Shown here in pieces: positions 16,822 through 25,302 of a stretch of DNA of 33,157 bases. The translations under genes and the position numbers were made by a program. Within the stretch, counting starts at the first letter, position 1. The number at the start of each line of letters is the position of its first letter. The notes below the pieces were generated by a model, which was not told the origin of the DNA, made no database searches, and saw only the letters and a program-made list of their open reading frames with translations. Source of the DNA: Planctomycetota bacterium (lineage in GTDB: Bacteria; Planctomycetota; Phycisphaerae; WQYP01); contig JAJYDU010000010.1 of the NCBI GenBank assembly GCA_021790475.1, positions 1 to 33,157 of the forward strand, in the 5' to 3' direction.

Positions 16822-18717
16822 ATGCGTCCATTACGTTGCGTTGTCCTGTACCTATGGCTCGCGTTGGGCCTCGCGCCGGGGATCACCCGGGCCGCGGGAA
16901 ACGCCGGCTCTTTTCCCGTTAATAAACTTGGCCTTGTTCCACAACCGCGGCATGTGCGGGCTTATGCCGCCAAATGGAGCCTGCCGGCCATGCTGCGCAT
17001 CGCCGCCGGGACCGCCGCCGTGGATCGCCGTATGGCCCGATTTCTTGAGCGTTTTCTCAATAAGCGCGGCATCCAGACGAAGATTGTTTCAACCGGCCGG
17101 GCGCAGATTACCCTTGCCACCCCTGCGGATAATCCCAAGCTTGGCCGCGAAGGCTACCGACTCACCGTAACCAGCCGGGGAGCCGCCATTACCGCCAACG
17201 CCGGTCCCGGTCTGTTTTACGGGCTGCAAACCTTTGAAGAGTTGTTCAACCCCGCCTTGCCGGCGGATAACGCCATTCACCAGGTGGTCATTACAGATTG
17301 GCCGCGGTACCGCTGGCGGGGGATCATGCTGGATTCGGTGCGGCATTTTTTCCCTTTGCCCGTGATCGAAAAATTCATTCGCGTGGCGGCTCATTACAAG
17401 CTCAATCGCCTGCACTGGCACTTATCCGATAACCAGGGCTGGCGCATCCAAATACCGCAATATCCGCTTCTGACGAAAATCGGCGCCTGGCGGTCCAGCT
17501 CCAGTTACACCAGCAATCCGCCCGCCGCGGCCCATGGACCGCGCTACGGCGGCTATTACACCGACGCTCAGATCAGGAAGATTGTCGCCTACGCCCGCCG
17601 TCGTTACCTCACCATCGTGCCGGAAATAGATATTCCCGGTCACTGTGGCGCGGCGATTGCCGCATATCCCTGGCTCTCCGGTTCCAGGAAAGGTGGTTCC
17701 CTGCTGAGTCCCGGTCCCAGAACGTTCCGGTTCCTGCAAACCGTCTTTGGCGACCTGGTGGCGCTTTTCCCCGGTAAATTCATTCACCTCGGCGGCGATG
17801 AGGTCAATGTGCGGGCCTGGGCGCAGAACCCCGTCGTGCAAAAGCTGATGCGACAACGGCATTGGACAAACCTTCAGCAAGTCCACGATTATTTCGCCGG
17901 AAAGATGGCGCGCTTTCTGGCCGCCAGGGGGCGGCGTGCCGTGGTCTGGAATGATGTACCCGCCCAAGGCCTCCCGGCCAGTGCCGTGGTGGAGTGTTGG
18001 AACAGCGCGCGCGTTGTTCCGCACGATGCCCGCTTGGGGCACGATGTCATTGTCGCGCCAACGGGAAAACTCTATTTCGATCATTACCAGGGCGATCCCC
18101 AATATGAACCGCCGGCTCTGGGCGGGCTTACGACTTTGCGGGAAACCTACAACTTCAATCCATCATCCTTGCTGCCGCCGGCCTTGAAAAATCGCCTTTT
18201 CGGCGCCGAGGGGTGCCTGTGGACGGAATGTGTTTTTTCCGCCCACCATCTTTTTTACATGCTCTTACCGCATGCCCTGGCCCTGGCGGAAATCTGCTGG
18301 ACGCCGTTGCAGGAGCAGCGCTATTCCGGTTTTGTGCAGCGCACGGGCAGGCAGTATCTCTGGTTGCGGGCCAATGGTTATAACTTTCGGACTCCCCCGC
18401 CGGCCTTCCGTTTCAGCGGCGCGGGCGGACACACGACCGCCACCCGCCATCCCCGCCACAATTCCATTCATATTCACACCACCTCTTTGACCGGATGGGT
18501 ACGCATCACGCAACCGGTTCCCGGCGCGATGATTTTTTATACACTCAATGGCGGCTATATCTATTCGGACTTCTATCGTTCTCCCATTCCGGTAAAGCTT
18601 ACCCCCGGCAAGCCGCAGGTAATTCGCGCCGTGACCATTGATCCGCCCGATCGGACCAGCGCCCCCTCCAATCTGGTTCTGCAACTCGCCGCCGCGCCGG
18701 CCCGCGCCGCCAAGTAA
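16822..18717 (+). CDS. GH20 beta-N-acetylhexosaminidase, secreted
   Basis: The 631-residue protein has a signal peptide (1 to about 25, ending ITRAAG), a GH20b-type N-terminal domain (about 34-155), and the GH20 TIM barrel with RGIMLDSVRHFF, LNRLHWHLSDNQGWRI, VPEIDIPGH and the catalytic pair D326-E327 in HLGGDEV, ending with EGCLWTE. A chitobiase-like C-terminal domain follows (YTLNGG...PQVIRAVTIDP). It removes terminal beta-GlcNAc or GalNAc by substrate-assisted catalysis in the periplasm or outside. AAGG 8 nt upstream supports the ATG at 16822. It is 33 bp downstream of the porter, so they are probably co-transcribed. Confidence 0.93.
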   Translation: MRPLRCVVLYLWLALGLAPGITRAAGNAGSFPVNKLGLVPQPRHVRAYAAKWSLPAMLRIAAGTAAVDRRMARFLERFLNKRGIQTKIVSTGRAQITLATPADNPKLGREGYRLTVTSRGAAITANAGPGLFYGLQTFEELFNPALPADNAIHQVVITDWPRYRWRGIMLDSVRHFFPLPVIEKFIRVAAHYKLNRLHWHLSDNQGWRIQIPQYPLLTKIGAWRSSSSYTSNPPAAAHGPRYGGYYTDAQIRKIVAYARRRYLTIVPEIDIPGHCGAAIAAYPWLSGSRKGGSLLSPGPRTFRFLQTVFGDLVALFPGKFIHLGGDEVNVRAWAQNPVVQKLMRQRHWTNLQQVHDYFAGKMARFLAARGRRAVVWNDVPAQGLPASAVVECWNSARVVPHDARLGHDVIVAPTGKLYFDHYQGDPQYEPPALGGLTTLRETYNFNPSSLLPPALKNRLFGAEGCLWTECVFSAHHLFYMLLPHALALAEICWTPLQEQRYSGFVQRTGRQYLWLRANGYNFRTPPPAFRFSGAGGHTTATRHPRHNSIHIHTTSLTGWVRITQPVPGAMIFYTLNGGYIYSDFYRSPIPVKLTPGKPQVIRAVTIDPPDRTSAPSNLVLQLAAAPARAAK

Positions 18718-19008
18718 ATCCAAATATGTAAATTATATTCATGAATAGAGCAGTGGAATTTGGTGCAGAGGATATGGAGGGTCGATAAGACTCGGGAACT
18801 GTTTGATCTGCGGTTATCCGCTTTTTCTGCGGATCATCCGGTATCTCCGAACTACTCCCCGCCGCGGGCGCGGAGAATCGCAGATGTTGCTCATCCGTAA
18901 TTGTTCTTCATCGTGCTCTTCGCCTTCCTCCGTGGTGGAAATCCCTGATCCTACCCTCCGCGTTCCTGTGGAGATATCAAGGCCGCGAGCGTCTTCTCAC
19001 ACTTACGC
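18718..19008. other. Intergenic region with short-phrase repeats, no gene seen
   Basis: This is the gap between the convergent GH20 and nuoC genes. It holds a GCGG-ttat-CCGC hairpin followed by TTTTT (18810-18826), a weak terminator candidate for the hexosaminidase transcript, and two tracts of near-repeated words: CTGCGG/ATCCGC (18806-18840) and CTTCATCG/CTCTTCG/CTTCCTCCGTGG (about 18905-18938). Tracts of this wording occur between genes in many environmental genomes, but I know no function for them. Confidence 0.4.
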
Positions 19009-19527
19009 TCAGGCGGAATCGCGGGTAATGACGGGATAGTTCTCGCGCTCGCCGCGGCCGATCACCGGGTAATCCTTGCGCAGCGGATGCGCGGCAAAGC
19101 CATCCCAGGTGAGGATGCGGCGCAGATCGGGATGGCCGGTGAATCGAACGCCGAACATGTCGAAGACTTCGCGTTCGAGCCATTCGGCGCCGGCGAATAA
19201 TGGCGTGAGCGAAGCGACTTCCAGTTCATTTTCAGAGAGAAACACGCGCAGAATCAGCCGGGGATTGCCACCGGCGACACTGTTGAACGTATAAACCAGC
19301 CCAAAACGCGGTTTGTCCCAGCCGGGAAAATTCAGATAGTCCACGCAACTGATGTCGCAGAGCATATCGTAGCGCAGGGTTGGATCATCGCGGAGAAAAA
19401 GAACAATTTCGGTCAGGTGTTCGCGGGGAATCCATATCTGACTCTGGCCGCGGAAGGATGCGCCCTTCAGCGCCACGCCGGGAAATCGTGTTTTGAGCCG
19501 CGCCGCGGCGGGATGGTCAAGAGCCAT
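19009..19527 (-). CDS. nuoC: NADH-quinone oxidoreductase subunit C (30 kDa type)
   Basis: NuoC is part of the peripheral arm of respiratory complex I. The 172-residue protein has the full family signature at 118-140: EREVFDMFGVRFTGHPDLRR, then ILT. Upstream is the expected YDMLCDISCVDYL segment. The ATG at 19527 has AGGTTG just upstream; longer in-frame starts would run antisense through rdgB and are rejected. No nuoA, B or D neighbours are present, which is unusual because nuoC normally sits between nuoB and nuoD. It is divergent from rdgB with a 70 bp gap. Confidence 0.93.
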   Translation of the reverse strand: MALDHPAAARLKTRFPGVALKGASFRGQSQIWIPREHLTEIVLFLRDDPTLRYDMLCDISCVDYLNFPGWDKPRFGLVYTFNSVAGGNPRLILRVFLSENELEVASLTPLFAGAEWLEREVFDMFGVRFTGHPDLRRILTWDGFAAHPLRKDYPVIGRGERENYPVITRDSA

Positions 19528-19597
19528 ATCAACCTCGCTGAATACCCGTTGCCTTATTGCCTCAGGGCAATTATAGGAAAGCCATAGGAGAAAGGCC

Positions 19598-20215
19598 ATG
19601 CGACTGCTGGTGGCGACGGGCAACGAGGGAAAAGTGCGGGAGATACGGCGCGAAATAGAACGGGCGGAACTGGCCGGGGTTGAAATGATCTTGCCGCGGC
19701 AAATCGGCGGCGGCCCATCGGTAAACGAAGACCAGCCGGACTTTGTGGGAAACGCCGTTAAAAAAGCGCGGGCTTTCGCCCTGGACACGGGCCTGCTGAC
19801 GCTGGCGGAAGATTCCGGCCTGTGCGTGGACGCGCTGGGCGGCGCGCCGGGTGTATTCAGCGCGCGCTATGCGGGCGAACCCTGCGACGACCTGGCCAAT
19901 AATCGCAAGCTTCTGGCCGCGTTGCGGGACGTTCCGCCCGTCCGGCGCACGGCGCGGTTTGTTTGCGCCGCGGCGCTGGCGCATCCGCGGGCAACGCTGA
20001 TAACAATGAGCGACCAACTGGAGGGGATGATCGCCCTGGCGCCGCGGGGAACGGGGGGATTCGGTTATGATCCGCTGTTTTTCGTTCCGGAACTCGGCCG
20101 GACCACAGCCGAGCTTTCTCCGGAGGAAAAGGCCCGGATCAGTCATCGCGGCAAGGCGCTGCGGCGCCTGCTGCAATGGCTCAAGGAACGCCAATCGCAA
20201 TTTGAAGGGAGCTGA
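19598..20215 (+). CDS. rdgB: XTP/dITP diphosphatase (non-canonical purine NTP pyrophosphatase)
   Basis: The enzyme hydrolyses dITP, ITP and XTP to monophosphates and keeps deaminated purines out of nucleic acids. The 205-residue protein is full length for the RdgB/HAM1 family with VATGNEGKVREI (5-16), the catalytic EDSGLCVDALGGAPGVFSAR (71-90, D72), GGFGYDPLFFVP and ARISHRGKAL. GGAGAAAGG precedes the ATG. Its 3' end converges on polA. Confidence 0.96.
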   Translation: MRLLVATGNEGKVREIRREIERAELAGVEMILPRQIGGGPSVNEDQPDFVGNAVKKARAFALDTGLLTLAEDSGLCVDALGGAPGVFSARYAGEPCDDLANNRKLLAALRDVPPVRRTARFVCAAALAHPRATLITMSDQLEGMIALAPRGTGGFGYDPLFFVPELGRTTAELSPEEKARISHRGKALRRLLQWLKERQSQFEGS

Positions 20216-20292
20216 CACCCGTGGATAACCGCATGGCCTCAGGGGAAACAGCCCCCTGGCGCGGAAAGCGTCGTGGCGGGCGGGCGGAGAAA

Positions 20293-20326
20293 GCGGGTAA
20301 TATATCCCGCCGCGCGGAGATTTTAT
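20293..20326. terminator. Candidate bidirectional terminator between rdgB and polA
   Basis: GCGGG (20293-20297) and CCCGC (20306-20310) can pair around an AT loop in the gap between the convergent genes. A short T-rich stretch lies on each side (TTTTATTT on plus, CTTTCT on minus). The stem is only 5 bp. Confidence 0.3.
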
Positions 20327-23298
20327 TTCGCCTCCAGCCAGTTATCGCCCCAGCCGATGTCCACCTTCAGCGGCACGGTTAACGACATGGCGTTTTGCAT
20401 TTCATCGCGAATCAGCGCGGCATAACCCTCAACATCCCGGCGCCGGCATTCAAAAACCAATTCGTCGTGCACCTGGAGAATCAGGCGGATTTTTTCACCC
20501 TCCGCCCCGAGCCGCCGCTGGATATGGACCATGGCCGTTTTGATCAGATCGGCCGCGGAACCCTGCACCACGGTGTTGACCGCCGCCCGCTCGCCAAAGC
20601 GGCGCAGGGATGGATTGGGCGATTGAATTTCGGGAATCTTTCTGCGGCGTCCCAGAATCGTCGTCACATAGCCGCGCTCCAGCGCTTCCTGAATACATTG
20701 CCGGGTGAATTGCCCGATCTGGGAGAAGCGCTCCCGGTAGGCGTGAATGAAGGCTTCCGCTTCCCGCCGCGGAATTTTCAGCACCTGCGCCAATCCGAAG
20801 GCGCCCTGCCCGTAAATGATTCCAAAGTTCACGGTTTTGGCCAGGCGGCGCAGCGGGGGCGTCACTTGCTCCGGAGCGACATGATAAATTTGCGCCGCCA
20901 CAAACTGATGAATGTCCTGGTCGGCGGCGAACGCGGCCAGCAGCGCCGGTTCGCGGCAGAAATGGGCCAGCACGCGCAACTCAATCTGGGAATAGTCCGC
21001 TGCCAGCAGAACGAAATCGGCGTCCGCGGCGACGAACGCCCGGCGTATCTCCCGGCCCAATTCCGTCCGGATGGGAATATTCTGCAGGTTCGGATCGCTG
21101 CTGGAGAGCCGGCCCGTTTCCGCGATGGTCTGGTTGAAACTGGCGTGGACGCGGCCGTCGCGGGGCAGTATTTGTCCGGCCAGCGCTTCCAGATAGGTAT
21201 TTTTGAGTTTCGCCAGTTGACGATATTCGAGAATCAGGGCCGGAACGGCATGTTGATCGGCCAGGGCTTCCAACACGCCCATATCCGTACCGGGACCGGT
21301 CTTGGTTTTCCTGATCACAGGCAGACCCAGACGGTTGAATAGCACGTCCGCCAATTGCCGGGGCGAATCCGGATTAAAATCCACCCCGGCCGCGGCCGGA
21401 ATCCGCCGGCGGAGATCTTCAAGTTTATTGCCGATGTCCCGTTCCAATTTTTTCAGCCGCTCCACGTCCACCTTGACCCCGGCATATTCCATGTCGGCCA
21501 GAATGGAAACCAGCGGCATTTCCAGATCGAAGAAAAGTTGCCGCAACCCCTCCCGCAGAATTCGTCCATGCAGCAGCCGCGCCAGGCGGAAAGTTACGTC
21601 GGCGTCTTCAGCGGAGTAACGGCAGGCGCGGTCCAGCGGAACCTGGGCGAAACTGATTTGCCGGGCGCCTTTGCCGATCAGATCGGAAATGGCCGTGGTG
21701 GCCAGCCCCAGATAATCCCGCGCCAGCGAATCCAGGGAATGGCTGCGCCGCGCCGCGTCCAGAACGTAACTGGCCACCATGGTGTCCAGGAAAATACCAT
21801 CCAGCGGCAGGTGGTCTTTGCGCAGCACATTGATGTCATACTTAAGATTCTGGCCGATCTTTTTCACGCCGGGGTCTTGCAGCAGCGGCCCGATCCGGCG
21901 GCGAACCAACTCCACCGGCAGGCACTCCCCCATTCCTTTAACGGCCACGTACCAGGCCAGACCTTCGCGGGCGCAGAGCGAAATGCCGCAGAGATTCGAC
22001 CGCATCGCCCCGAGCGAATCGGTTTCCGTATCGACCGCGAGCCAGCAATTTTCCTGTTGACTGAGGATCCGGACCAGATCGGCAAGCATTTGTTCCAACA
22101 AGGCGGGGGTATGAACCAGCCGGTAGTCGCCTGTCACGCCGCCGGTGGGTGGGGACGCCACGCTCTGCGTCCCGATAGTTGTCGGGTTCGGGGGGACGAG
22201 CGGGCGCACGGTCATGGCGGCATCGCCGGCGGGTGCGGCGTCGGGCCGGGTGGCATCGGCGTGGGGAGTCGCGCTGGTTCGGGGCGGCTCGTCATCGGGG
22301 ACGACCTGCTCCGGGCCAAAAAGAGTTGCCTCGCCGCCGGTATCAGACCGTTTAGAGCGCCCCGAGCCGATGTTCTTAACCACCGGAGCCATCGGGATCG
22401 GCACGGACGCCGAGAAAGTTGCCGCTGCGAAATCTTGTCGCGCTTCCTGGAGCAGGGGCGCGAGTTTCTGGAAATCCAGCTCTTGAAAGATCGGCGCCAG
22501 TCGATCCAAGTTTGCGGATTGGAAACGCATGGCGGATAAATCCACCGCCAACGGCAAGTCCACACGCAGCCGCACGAGTTGGCGCGACTGGGCCAGAATC
22601 GACAGATTCTCGCGCAGAGCCTGGCCGACTTTGCCCGGGAGCCGGTCGGCATGAGCCAGGAGATTATCGAGCGTTCCATATTCGGCGATCCATTTGGCCG
22701 CGGTTTTCGGACCAACGCCGGGTATGCCGAAAATATTGTCGGCCGCGTCGCCGGCCAGCGCCAGCACGTCGGCGGCCTGCTCCGGCCGGTATCCCTTTTT
22801 CCGATACAAGGCGGCGGCGTCGAGAACTTCGCCGGTTTGAATGTCGTAGAGCCGCGTGGCGGGGTCAATGAGTTGATCGAGGTCTTTGTCGCGCGAGCAG
22901 ATGAAAATTTCCAGGTCGCTCCCCGTGGAACTTCTTCGCAGTTGTTCCACCAGCGTGGCGATCACGTCGTCGGCTTCGAATCCTTCCACGCGCAAAATCG
23001 GGACGCCCAGTATCCGCGTGATCTGGCTGATGCGCTCGATCTGCGGCGGCAGGTCCTCGGGCATGGGTTTGCGGTGCGCCTTGTACCGGCTGTCGATCCG
23101 CTCGCGCCGGCTGGAGCCGGCATCCATGGCCAGCGCCAGGCAGGCGGGCTTTCGCGCCTGAAGAAGTTTGAGCAGCGCCCCGACAAATCCATAGACGGCG
23201 CCGGTCGGTTCGCCCGCGCGGCTCCGCAGCCCCGGCAGAGCGTAGTAGGCGCGATAGATTTGCGCATGTCCATCGATGATGTAAAGAGAATCGGCCAT
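20323..23298 (-). CDS. polA: DNA polymerase I
   Basis: The 991-residue protein has all three classical domains. The 5'-3' exonuclease (1 to about 290) shows IIDGHAQIYRAYYAL and SRDKDLDQLI. The 3'-5' exonuclease (about 390-580) appears active, with D423 and E425 in AVDTETDS, KYDINVL and YSAEDAD. The polymerase domain has motif A AADYSQIELR (766-775), motif B RRLAKTVNFGIIYGQG (817-832) and motif C VHDELVFE (943-950). It fills gaps during repair and Okazaki-fragment maturation. A long low-complexity linker (about 290-388) joins the first two domains and carries a palindromic repeat. The ATG at 23298 gives MADSLYIIDG; longer starts add non-homologous residues. Confidence 0.97.
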   Translation of the reverse strand: MADSLYIIDGHAQIYRAYYALPGLRSRAGEPTGAVYGFVGALLKLLQARKPACLALAMDAGSSRRERIDSRYKAHRKPMPEDLPPQIERISQITRILGVPILRVEGFEADDVIATLVEQLRRSSTGSDLEIFICSRDKDLDQLIDPATRLYDIQTGEVLDAAALYRKKGYRPEQAADVLALAGDAADNIFGIPGVGPKTAAKWIAEYGTLDNLLAHADRLPGKVGQALRENLSILAQSRQLVRLRVDLPLAVDLSAMRFQSANLDRLAPIFQELDFQKLAPLLQEARQDFAAATFSASVPIPMAPVVKNIGSGRSKRSDTGGEATLFGPEQVVPDDEPPRTSATPHADATRPDAAPAGDAAMTVRPLVPPNPTTIGTQSVASPPTGGVTGDYRLVHTPALLEQMLADLVRILSQQENCWLAVDTETDSLGAMRSNLCGISLCAREGLAWYVAVKGMGECLPVELVRRRIGPLLQDPGVKKIGQNLKYDINVLRKDHLPLDGIFLDTMVASYVLDAARRSHSLDSLARDYLGLATTAISDLIGKGARQISFAQVPLDRACRYSAEDADVTFRLARLLHGRILREGLRQLFFDLEMPLVSILADMEYAGVKVDVERLKKLERDIGNKLEDLRRRIPAAAGVDFNPDSPRQLADVLFNRLGLPVIRKTKTGPGTDMGVLEALADQHAVPALILEYRQLAKLKNTYLEALAGQILPRDGRVHASFNQTIAETGRLSSSDPNLQNIPIRTELGREIRRAFVAADADFVLLAADYSQIELRVLAHFCREPALLAAFAADQDIHQFVAAQIYHVAPEQVTPPLRRLAKTVNFGIIYGQGAFGLAQVLKIPRREAEAFIHAYRERFSQIGQFTRQCIQEALERGYVTTILGRRRKIPEIQSPNPSLRRFGERAAVNTVVQGSAADLIKTAMVHIQRRLGAEGEKIRLILQVHDELVFECRRRDVEGYAALIRDEMQNAMSLTVPLKVDIGWGDNWLEAK
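22169..22190. repeat. Palindromic repeat inside the polA linker
   Basis: The palindrome CCCGATAGTTGTCGGG with flanking bases GT and TTCG matches 21 of 22 positions at 31764-31785, where it ends gmd. Here it is translated in frame as part of the linker (PPNPTTIGT, about residues 369-377), between the exonuclease domains. Confidence 0.6.
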
Positions 23299-23396
23299 GC
23301 TCACGCGCACCGATCCATACGATTCAACACAAGCGGTTACTTTCCGACCACGTCCCGATCGTCGTGCAAGACGAGGCCGCGGCGCGCCGGCGCGGC

Positions 23397-24530
23397 TTAC
23401 CCCTTGACCGCCAGGGAAATATTGCGGCCGGCGCTGTCGGCATCGAAGAGGTGGCATTTATCCAGCGCCAGGTAAACCCGCAGAGGCGATAGCGGGGCGA
23501 TCTCCATCGCATGCGTGGCGTCGGTTCGGCAGATCAGATGCGAATGTTCGTCGCTGGAAAAATAAACGTCCATCCGGTCGCCCAGCGGTTCAATCACACT
23601 GGCCGTTCCGGAAATGCTGTTCTCCTGCCCGGCGAACCGTCCCTCGGGAACCAACGAAAGTGCTTCCGGGCGGGCGCCCAGAATAATCGGACCGTTGGAC
23701 CGTCCTTGCAGCGACTGAAGGAGCCGGGGCGGCAACGCCATGCGCTGGTTGCCGAAGACAAAATACTTTCCGTCGATAATCTTGCCGGTGAAAAAATTCA
23801 TCGGCGGCGTGCCGACGAAGCCCGCCACGAACTGATTGACGGGGCGTTCATAGACTTCCAGCGGCCGGGCGCATTGCTGAACCACTCCGTCTTTCATGAC
23901 CACCACGCGATCGCCCAGCGTCATGGCCTCTTCCTGATCGTGCGTGACATAAATGGTGGTGGTGTTGAGCCGCAGATGCAGTTTCTTGATTTCCGCCCGT
24001 GTTTCCACCCGCAGCTTGGCGTCGAGATTCGAGAGCGGCTCGTCGAAGAGAAACGCCTTGGGGTTACGGACAATGGCCCGTCCGACCGCGACGCGCTGCC
24101 GCTGACCACCGGAGAGCGCCTTGGGCTTGCGGTTCAGGTAATCGGACAAACCGAGAATGCCCGCCGCCTGGCGCACGCGTTCATCAATCTGTCGGCGGGT
24201 CAATTTCAGTTCGCGCCGCCGAAGTTGCAGGGAAAACGCCATGTTCTTGTACACCGTCATGTGCGGGTACAGGGCGTAATTCTGGAACACCATGGCGATA
24301 TCGCGGTCTTTCGGGGCCACGTGGTTGATCACCCGGCCGTCGATGGCCAGAGTCCCCTCGGAGATTTCCTCCAGCCCCGCCACCATTCGCAGTGTAGTGG
24401 TTTTGCCGCAGCCCGACGGACCGACCAGCACAACGAATTCACGATCGTGGATCGCCAGCGAGATGTTGTTCACCGCGCGTACGCCGCCGGGATAAATCTT
24501 GGATACGTTGGAAAACTCCACTGTCGCCAT
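23397..24530 (-). CDS. Sugar ABC transporter ATP-binding protein (MalK/UgpC/MsmK type)
   Basis: The 377-residue ATPase has Walker A GPSGCGKTT (K43), Q-loop VFQNYALYPHM, signature LSGGQRQRV (139-147), Walker B AFLFDEPLSNLDAKLR and H-loop H197, followed by a TOBE-type regulatory domain (about 240-370). This is the carbohydrate-uptake subfamily that energises sugar or glycerol-3-phosphate importers. No permease or binding protein is adjacent, so it probably serves importers encoded elsewhere, as MsmK does. AAAGGT precedes the ATG. polA follows 98 bp downstream on the same strand. Confidence 0.93.
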   Translation of the reverse strand: MATVEFSNVSKIYPGGVRAVNNISLAIHDREFVVLVGPSGCGKTTTLRMVAGLEEISEGTLAIDGRVINHVAPKDRDIAMVFQNYALYPHMTVYKNMAFSLQLRRRELKLTRRQIDERVRQAAGILGLSDYLNRKPKALSGGQRQRVAVGRAIVRNPKAFLFDEPLSNLDAKLRVETRAEIKKLHLRLNTTTIYVTHDQEEAMTLGDRVVVMKDGVVQQCARPLEVYERPVNQFVAGFVGTPPMNFFTGKIIDGKYFVFGNQRMALPPRLLQSLQGRSNGPIILGARPEALSLVPEGRFAGQENSISGTASVIEPLGDRMDVYFSSDEHSHLICRTDATHAMEIAPLSPLRVYLALDKCHLFDADSAGRNISLAVKG

Positions 24531-24695
24531 GGTACTACCTTTTCTCTTACAACTTCTTGTGCAATATTCGCCTCGTTTTCCAATTCAGCCGGAGGTACGC
24601 AAGAGGGCCTCGGGCCGATTGGCACAAACACCGGTTTAGTATCGGATCATGGCGGGAGAATTGCAACCAACCCGCGGCGAGTTTCTATCCCATCC

Positions 24696-24823
24696 GGCGT
24701 GGCAATAAATCCGGGCAGGGGTTGAAAAAGCCGCCTTTTCACGGGAGTTCGGAAGCCCACCGGGATAAACCCGGTGGCTCGCCGGTCGGGTTGATGTGGG
24801 ATGCCCGGAAAAATTGCCACGCC
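24696..24823. mobile_element. 128 bp MITE/REP-like element, copy B
   Basis: This copy has the same length as copy A and differs at about five positions. The left end begins GGCGTGGCAATAAATCC (24696-24717) and the right end is TGCCCGGAAAAATTGCC plus ACGCC (24802-24823). The internal hairpin is at 24754-24779. CCCATCC occurs on both sides (24689-24695 and 24827-24833), a possible target duplication at the same 138 bp start-to-start spacing as in copy A. It lies 36 bp beyond the vsr stop. Confidence 0.75.
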
Positions 24824-24859
24824 CACCCCATCCGCCAAACCAGAGAGAATCACAATCCA

Positions 24860-25300
24860 TCACCGCTTACTGTACCGCCTTCGTCTCGGCGTGGCGGAGA
24901 GAAACCGCCTGATACGGGCGGTGAGCTTACCCACATCGCGGGTTTGGCACTCCCAAACGATAAGCACCCGCCAACCACTCCGATATAGCTCCATAAGGTT
25001 CAGGCGATCGCGTGCGGCATTCCGCAAGCGTTTCCAACTCCAGTATTCGACATTCGAGGCGGGGAGAATGCGGCCATGACGGCAACTATGCTTATGCCAG
25101 AAGCACCCGTGTACGTTGATAATCTTGTGCAGTCCAGGGAGAACAATATCGGGCCTTCCCGGCAAATCCCGTCTATCAAGCCTGAAACGGTATCCAAGTC
25201 CATGAACCAACCGCCGGACGAGCAGTTCCGGCTTGGTGTCTCGGGATTTTACCGCCGCCATAATTCGTGAGCGTTCTGTCGCTGAAACCGTGTCCACCAT
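24860..25300 (-). CDS. vsr: Very short patch repair (Vsr) mismatch endonuclease
   Basis: Vsr nicks next to T:G mismatches made by deamination of 5-methylcytosine, limiting C-to-T mutation at methylated sites. The 146-residue protein matches the family throughout: SRIMAAVKSRDTKPELLVRR, catalytic D51 in PGRPDIVLP, VHGCFWHKHSC (H64, H69, with C66, H71 and C73 as likely zinc ligands) and C118 in IVWECQT. The ATG at 25300 is 2 nt after the stop of the upstream endonuclease gene, so translation is coupled. It is the last gene of the methyltransferase operon. An upstream extension to 25351 would overlap the preceding gene and is not needed. Confidence 0.95.
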   Translation of the reverse strand: MVDTVSATERSRIMAAVKSRDTKPELLVRRLVHGLGYRFRLDRRDLPGRPDIVLPGLHKIINVHGCFWHKHSCRHGRILPASNVEYWSWKRLRNAARDRLNLMELYRSGWRVLIVWECQTRDVGKLTARIRRFLSATPRRRRYSKR

Positions 25301-25302
25301 GA

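Noticed and set aside
23511-24725. Long plus-strand frame opposite the ABC ATPase
   Set aside because: The minus strand carries a complete ATPase with every motif; the plus frame is His/Arg-rich with no recognisable domain.
24557-24988. Open frame through copy B of the repeat element, and similar frames through copy A
   Set aside because: The shared peptide (GLKKPPFHGSSEAHRDKPGG) is a translation of the repeat DNA, not a protein family.
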